Positions 5,880 through 7,449 of a DNA stretch of 7,449 nucleotides are shown here, in pieces; within the stretch, counting starts at the first letter, position 1, and every line of letters starts with the position of its first letter. The stretch lies in assembly GCA_900543915.1 (NCBI GenBank), contig UQTB01000046.1, forward strand, positions 1 to 7,449, read 5' to 3'. The position numbers and the translations under genes were made by a program. The DNA comes from an uncultured Eubacteriales bacterium. GTDB taxonomy: Bacteria > Bacillota > Clostridia > Christensenellales > Borkfalkiaceae. The notes under the pieces were generated by a model, which was not told where the DNA came from, made no database searches, and saw only the letters and a program-made list of their open reading frames with translations.

Positions 5880-7196
5880 TCAGTCCTTTGTCCCTTCCGG
5901 CGGCATAGTAACGACCATTTCTTCGATGCAGTGATCCTTGACGGACATGACGGAGATTTTGAACAGGTCGGTGGTGATTTCCGCCGTCGTGCCGTCGTCC
6001 GGGACGGCGCCGAGCAGAGAACAGGCATAACCGCCCAGCGTCTCGTTTTCTTCCTTCGCCTCTTCGGGAAATTTGATTTTGAGCGCCTTTTCCACTTCGT
6101 CCAGCGGCGTTCTGCCGGTCATTTTCCATTCCCGATCGGAGAGCGGGAGAATTTCGTATTCGGAAACTTCGCCCTTGTCGGTCAGATCTCCCACCAGCAG
6201 CTCGATCAGATCGTGTATGGTCACGATGCCGCTCATGCCGCCGTATTCGTCGACGACGACCGCAAAATACTCCCGCGTGGACTTCATGCGGTAAAACAGC
6301 TTATCCGCCGGCATGCTTTCCGCCGCGAATACGGCGGGCTCCACCGCGCGTTCCAAAACGTTTTCCCGCGACTGATCTTCCAGACGAAAGTAAATCTTCG
6401 TATTCAGAATGCCGATCACGTCGTCCGCGTCCTTGCCGCACACAGGGTAGTAGGTATGATAATTCTCGTTGAGGGTATTTCTCCATTCCTCTTCGGAATC
6501 CGTCGTGAATAATATGGCGGTGTCCTTGCGGTGCGTGCAGACTTCGCCGACCGAGGTGTCGTTGAATTCAAATACGTTCTGGATCAGCTCGTTTTCCTTC
6601 GCGTTGATCGCGCCGTGTTCGCTGCTCGATTCGACCATGAGCATGATCTCTTCCTCGGTGGCGGGGGACTCTTCTTCGTCCGGCCGGATCCCGAACAGGC
6701 GGAGCACGCCGTTTGTGGAGACGGTCAGCAGCCATACGAGGGGAGCAAAAAACACGGAGACAAATTTGAGAAGCCCGGAAAGCCCGAGCGCCATCTTTTC
6801 CGCGCGGCGCATGGCGATCCGCTTGGGGATCAGTTCGCCGAATACGATGCTGAAGTAAGAGAGAATCAGCGTAATGACGATGACGCAGATGGTGTTGAGC
6901 GTTCCCCGCGGGATGCCGATCCCCGCGGCGATGAGCGCATCCGTAAGGGGCGCCGCGAAGTTATCCGCGGCGAAAGCGCTCCCGAGCAGGCCCGCGAGCG
7001 TGATTGCCACCTGGATGGTGGAGAGAAACTTCGCCGGGCGGGAGGTCAGCTTGATCAGCCGTCCGGCGCGCTTATCGCCCGCCTCCGCCAATTTTTCGAG
7101 CTTGTTTTCGTTGGTCGAAATGACCGCGATTTCCGCGCTGGCGAAAACCGCGTTCAGAAAGATCAGTATTACCTGTAAAATAATCGCCGTAATCAT
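5880..7196 (-). CDS. CNNM/CorC (HlyC)-type membrane protein with CBS domains
   Basis: This family, often labelled hemolysin-like, contains known or proposed Mg2+ and other divalent cation exporters in the cell membrane; haemolysis is not its real role. The 438-residue product has a CNNM (DUF21) membrane domain at about 1-180 with hydrophobic segments near 2-22, 62-92, 101-121 and 140-163. It carries ASAEIAVIS (19-27), QVAITLAGLLGSAFAADNF (62-80) and FGELIPKRIA (119-128). Two CBS domains follow at about 217-270 and 283-340, the second with VVVDEYGGMSGIVTIHDLIELLVGD, then a CorC_HlyC domain at about 350-432. CBS pairs in this family bind adenine nucleotides. Homology starts at this ATG, but no Shine-Dalgarno sequence precedes it (upstream bases TTTTAAATGAAATT). 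A leader with its own promoter and a terminator precedes it, so regulation in the 5' leader is likely. Confidence 0.94.
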   Translation of the reverse strand: MITAIILQVILIFLNAVFASAEIAVISTNENKLEKLAEAGDKRAGRLIKLTSRPAKFLSTIQVAITLAGLLGSAFAADNFAAPLTDALIAAGIGIPRGTLNTICVIVITLILSYFSIVFGELIPKRIAMRRAEKMALGLSGLLKFVSVFFAPLVWLLTVSTNGVLRLFGIRPDEEESPATEEEIMLMVESSSEHGAINAKENELIQNVFEFNDTSVGEVCTHRKDTAILFTTDSEEEWRNTLNENYHTYYPVCGKDADDVIGILNTKIYFRLEDQSRENVLERAVEPAVFAAESMPADKLFYRMKSTREYFAVVVDEYGGMSGIVTIHDLIELLVGDLTDKGEVSEYEILPLSDREWKMTGRTPLDEVEKALKIKFPEEAKEENETLGGYACSLLGAVPDDGTTAEITTDLFKISVMSVKDHCIEEMVVTMPPEGTKD

Positions 7197-7209
7197 AATT
7201 TCATTTAAA

Positions 7210-7251
7210 ACGACAAAAAGACATAGCCATCGTCGAATGGCTACGCCTTTT
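7210..7251 (-). terminator. Leader terminator (probable attenuator) upstream of the CNNM gene
   Basis: On the minus strand, 7251-7237 pairs with 7230-7216 over 15 positions around the 6-base loop TCGACG. The 3' arm ends in TCTTTT and is followed by TGTCGT. Two of the pairs are G-U on the minus strand and would be A-C mismatches on the plus strand, so the hairpin is fitted to minus-strand RNA. It ends about 20 bases before the CNNM start codon and about 90 bases after the promoter, so full termination would silence the gene unless it is regulated. Confidence 0.75.
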
Positions 7252-7341
7252 ATCCTGTCTCAGCGGTTCCGCCGCTTGTCTTCTATGGGTGAGGCTATAG
7301 AGCCGTCGCCGTCCACCAGAAACAAATTCTCCTTATCTTTT
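7216..7341 (-). promoter_or_regulatory. Structured 5' leader of the CNNM gene, candidate riboswitch or peptide attenuator
   Basis: In minus-strand order, the leader starts near 7341 and contains AAGGAG (7334-7329). Next is a two-layer hairpin: GGTG 7317-7314 with CACC 7291-7288, enclosing GGCT 7304-7301 with AGCC 7296-7293. A second hairpin, AGCGG 7276-7272 with CCGCT 7266-7262, follows, and then the 15-bp terminator. ATAGCC at 7298-7293 repeats part of the terminator 5' arm and is complementary to GGCTAT (7228-7223) in the 3' arm, so it could act as an antiterminator. I could not match it to the consensus I know for Mg2+ (M-box), Mn2+ (yybP-ykoY), NiCo, fluoride or other classes. Function is inferred only from layout. 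Confidence 0.5.
7260..7316 (-). CDS. Possible 18-residue leader peptide before the CNNM attenuator
   Basis: AAGGAG at 7334-7329 is the only good Shine-Dalgarno sequence in the leader. In frame after it come TTG (7325), CTG (7319) and GTG (7316), with spacings of 3, 9 and 12 bases. From GTG the frame reads MDGDGSIASPIEDKRRNR and stops at 7260-7262, nine bases before the terminator stem. There is no ATG, which weakens the case. The peptide is acidic at its start and basic at its end. Acidic or proline-containing leader peptides are known to sense Mg2+ in mgtA/mgtL-type systems, but applying that here is inference. Confidence 0.25.
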   Translation of the reverse strand: MDGDGSIASPIEDKRRNR

Positions 7342-7347
7342 TGATTT

Positions 7348-7376
7348 ATATTAACATATATCCGCCCGGTTGTCAA
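7348..7376 (-). promoter_or_regulatory. SigmaA promoter of the CNNM gene leader
   Basis: On the minus strand a perfect TTGACA (complement of 7371-7376) is followed after 17 bases by TAATAT (complement of 7348-7353), 4 of 6 matches, preceded by TGT as an extended -10. The predicted start near 7341 gives a 5' leader of about 145 bases before the CNNM start codon. Confidence 0.82.
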
Positions 7377-7449
7377 GGGTTTTTCAGGCGTACAGGGAAG
7401 GGCGCGACGTGCTGACCCTCCGCTACACGGCAACATACCGTAATGAAAA

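Noticed and set aside
6531..7178. Plus-strand frames opposite the CNNM gene (also 5931-6512, 6469-6858 and 6874-7344)
   Set aside because: Antisense shadows with low-complexity composition and no ribosome binding site.
7281..7304. Plus-strand GGGTGAGGCTATAGAGCC, resembling the start of an Mg2+ M-box riboswitch (GGUGAGGCUCC)
   Set aside because: It is on the strand opposite the promoter, gene and terminator, and the remaining conserved M-box segments are not recognisable.
7260..7436. A 58-codon minus-strand frame from ATG 7436 through the CNNM leader
   Set aside because: It runs across the strong promoter and start site, so it could only be read from an upstream transcript, and it has no ribosome binding site; only its last part is considered, as a leader peptide.
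7373..7449. Open frames at the right edge: minus strand ending at TGA 7373-7375, and plus strand from about 7370 to the edge
   Set aside because: Either could be the end or start of a neighbouring gene, but fewer than 30 codons are visible and neither matches a family I recognise.

Overview
The window looks like chromosomal core sequence from a moderately GC-rich member of the Bacillota, probably a clostridial lineage. The grounds are a tRNA-Trp-type T-box leader, a CIRCE operator in front of groES-groEL, strong AGGAGG ribosome binding sites, sigmaA-type promoters (several with an extended -10) and many hairpin-plus-T terminators. No mobile element, CRISPR array, tRNA or rRNA gene was seen.

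Left part (1-2540, plus strand). The 3' end of a shikimate kinase gene (aroK) overlaps aroQ, a type II 3-dehydroquinase; both belong to the shikimate pathway. A sigmaA promoter whose -35 lies in the last codons of aroQ starts a roughly 265-nt T-box leader. Its specifier triplet reads UGG and its antiterminator bulge reads UGGC, and both fit tRNA-Trp. The leader ends in a strong terminator hairpin and is followed by a TrpB2-type tryptophan synthase beta subunit. So chorismate supply genes sit next to a tryptophan-making or indole-salvaging enzyme that is switched on when charged tRNA-Trp runs low. A perfect 15-bp terminator closes this block.

Middle (2734-4906). groES-groEL on the minus strand is a standard HrcA/CIRCE chaperonin operon with its own terminator, convergent with the trpB2 block. 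A dCMP/cytidine deaminase-family gene (4907-5371) diverges from it.

Right part (5372-7449). A spacer of about 500 bp, partly AT-rich, holds nested inverted repeats and no convincing gene, then a bidirectional terminator. The last gene, on the minus strand, encodes a CNNM/CorC-type membrane protein with CBS domains, a family linked to Mg2+ or other cation efflux. Its roughly 145-nt 5' leader has its own promoter, a Shine-Dalgarno sequence with a possible short acidic reading frame, small hairpins and a terminator just before the gene. That makes it a candidate attenuator or riboswitch and the least explained regulatory element in the window.
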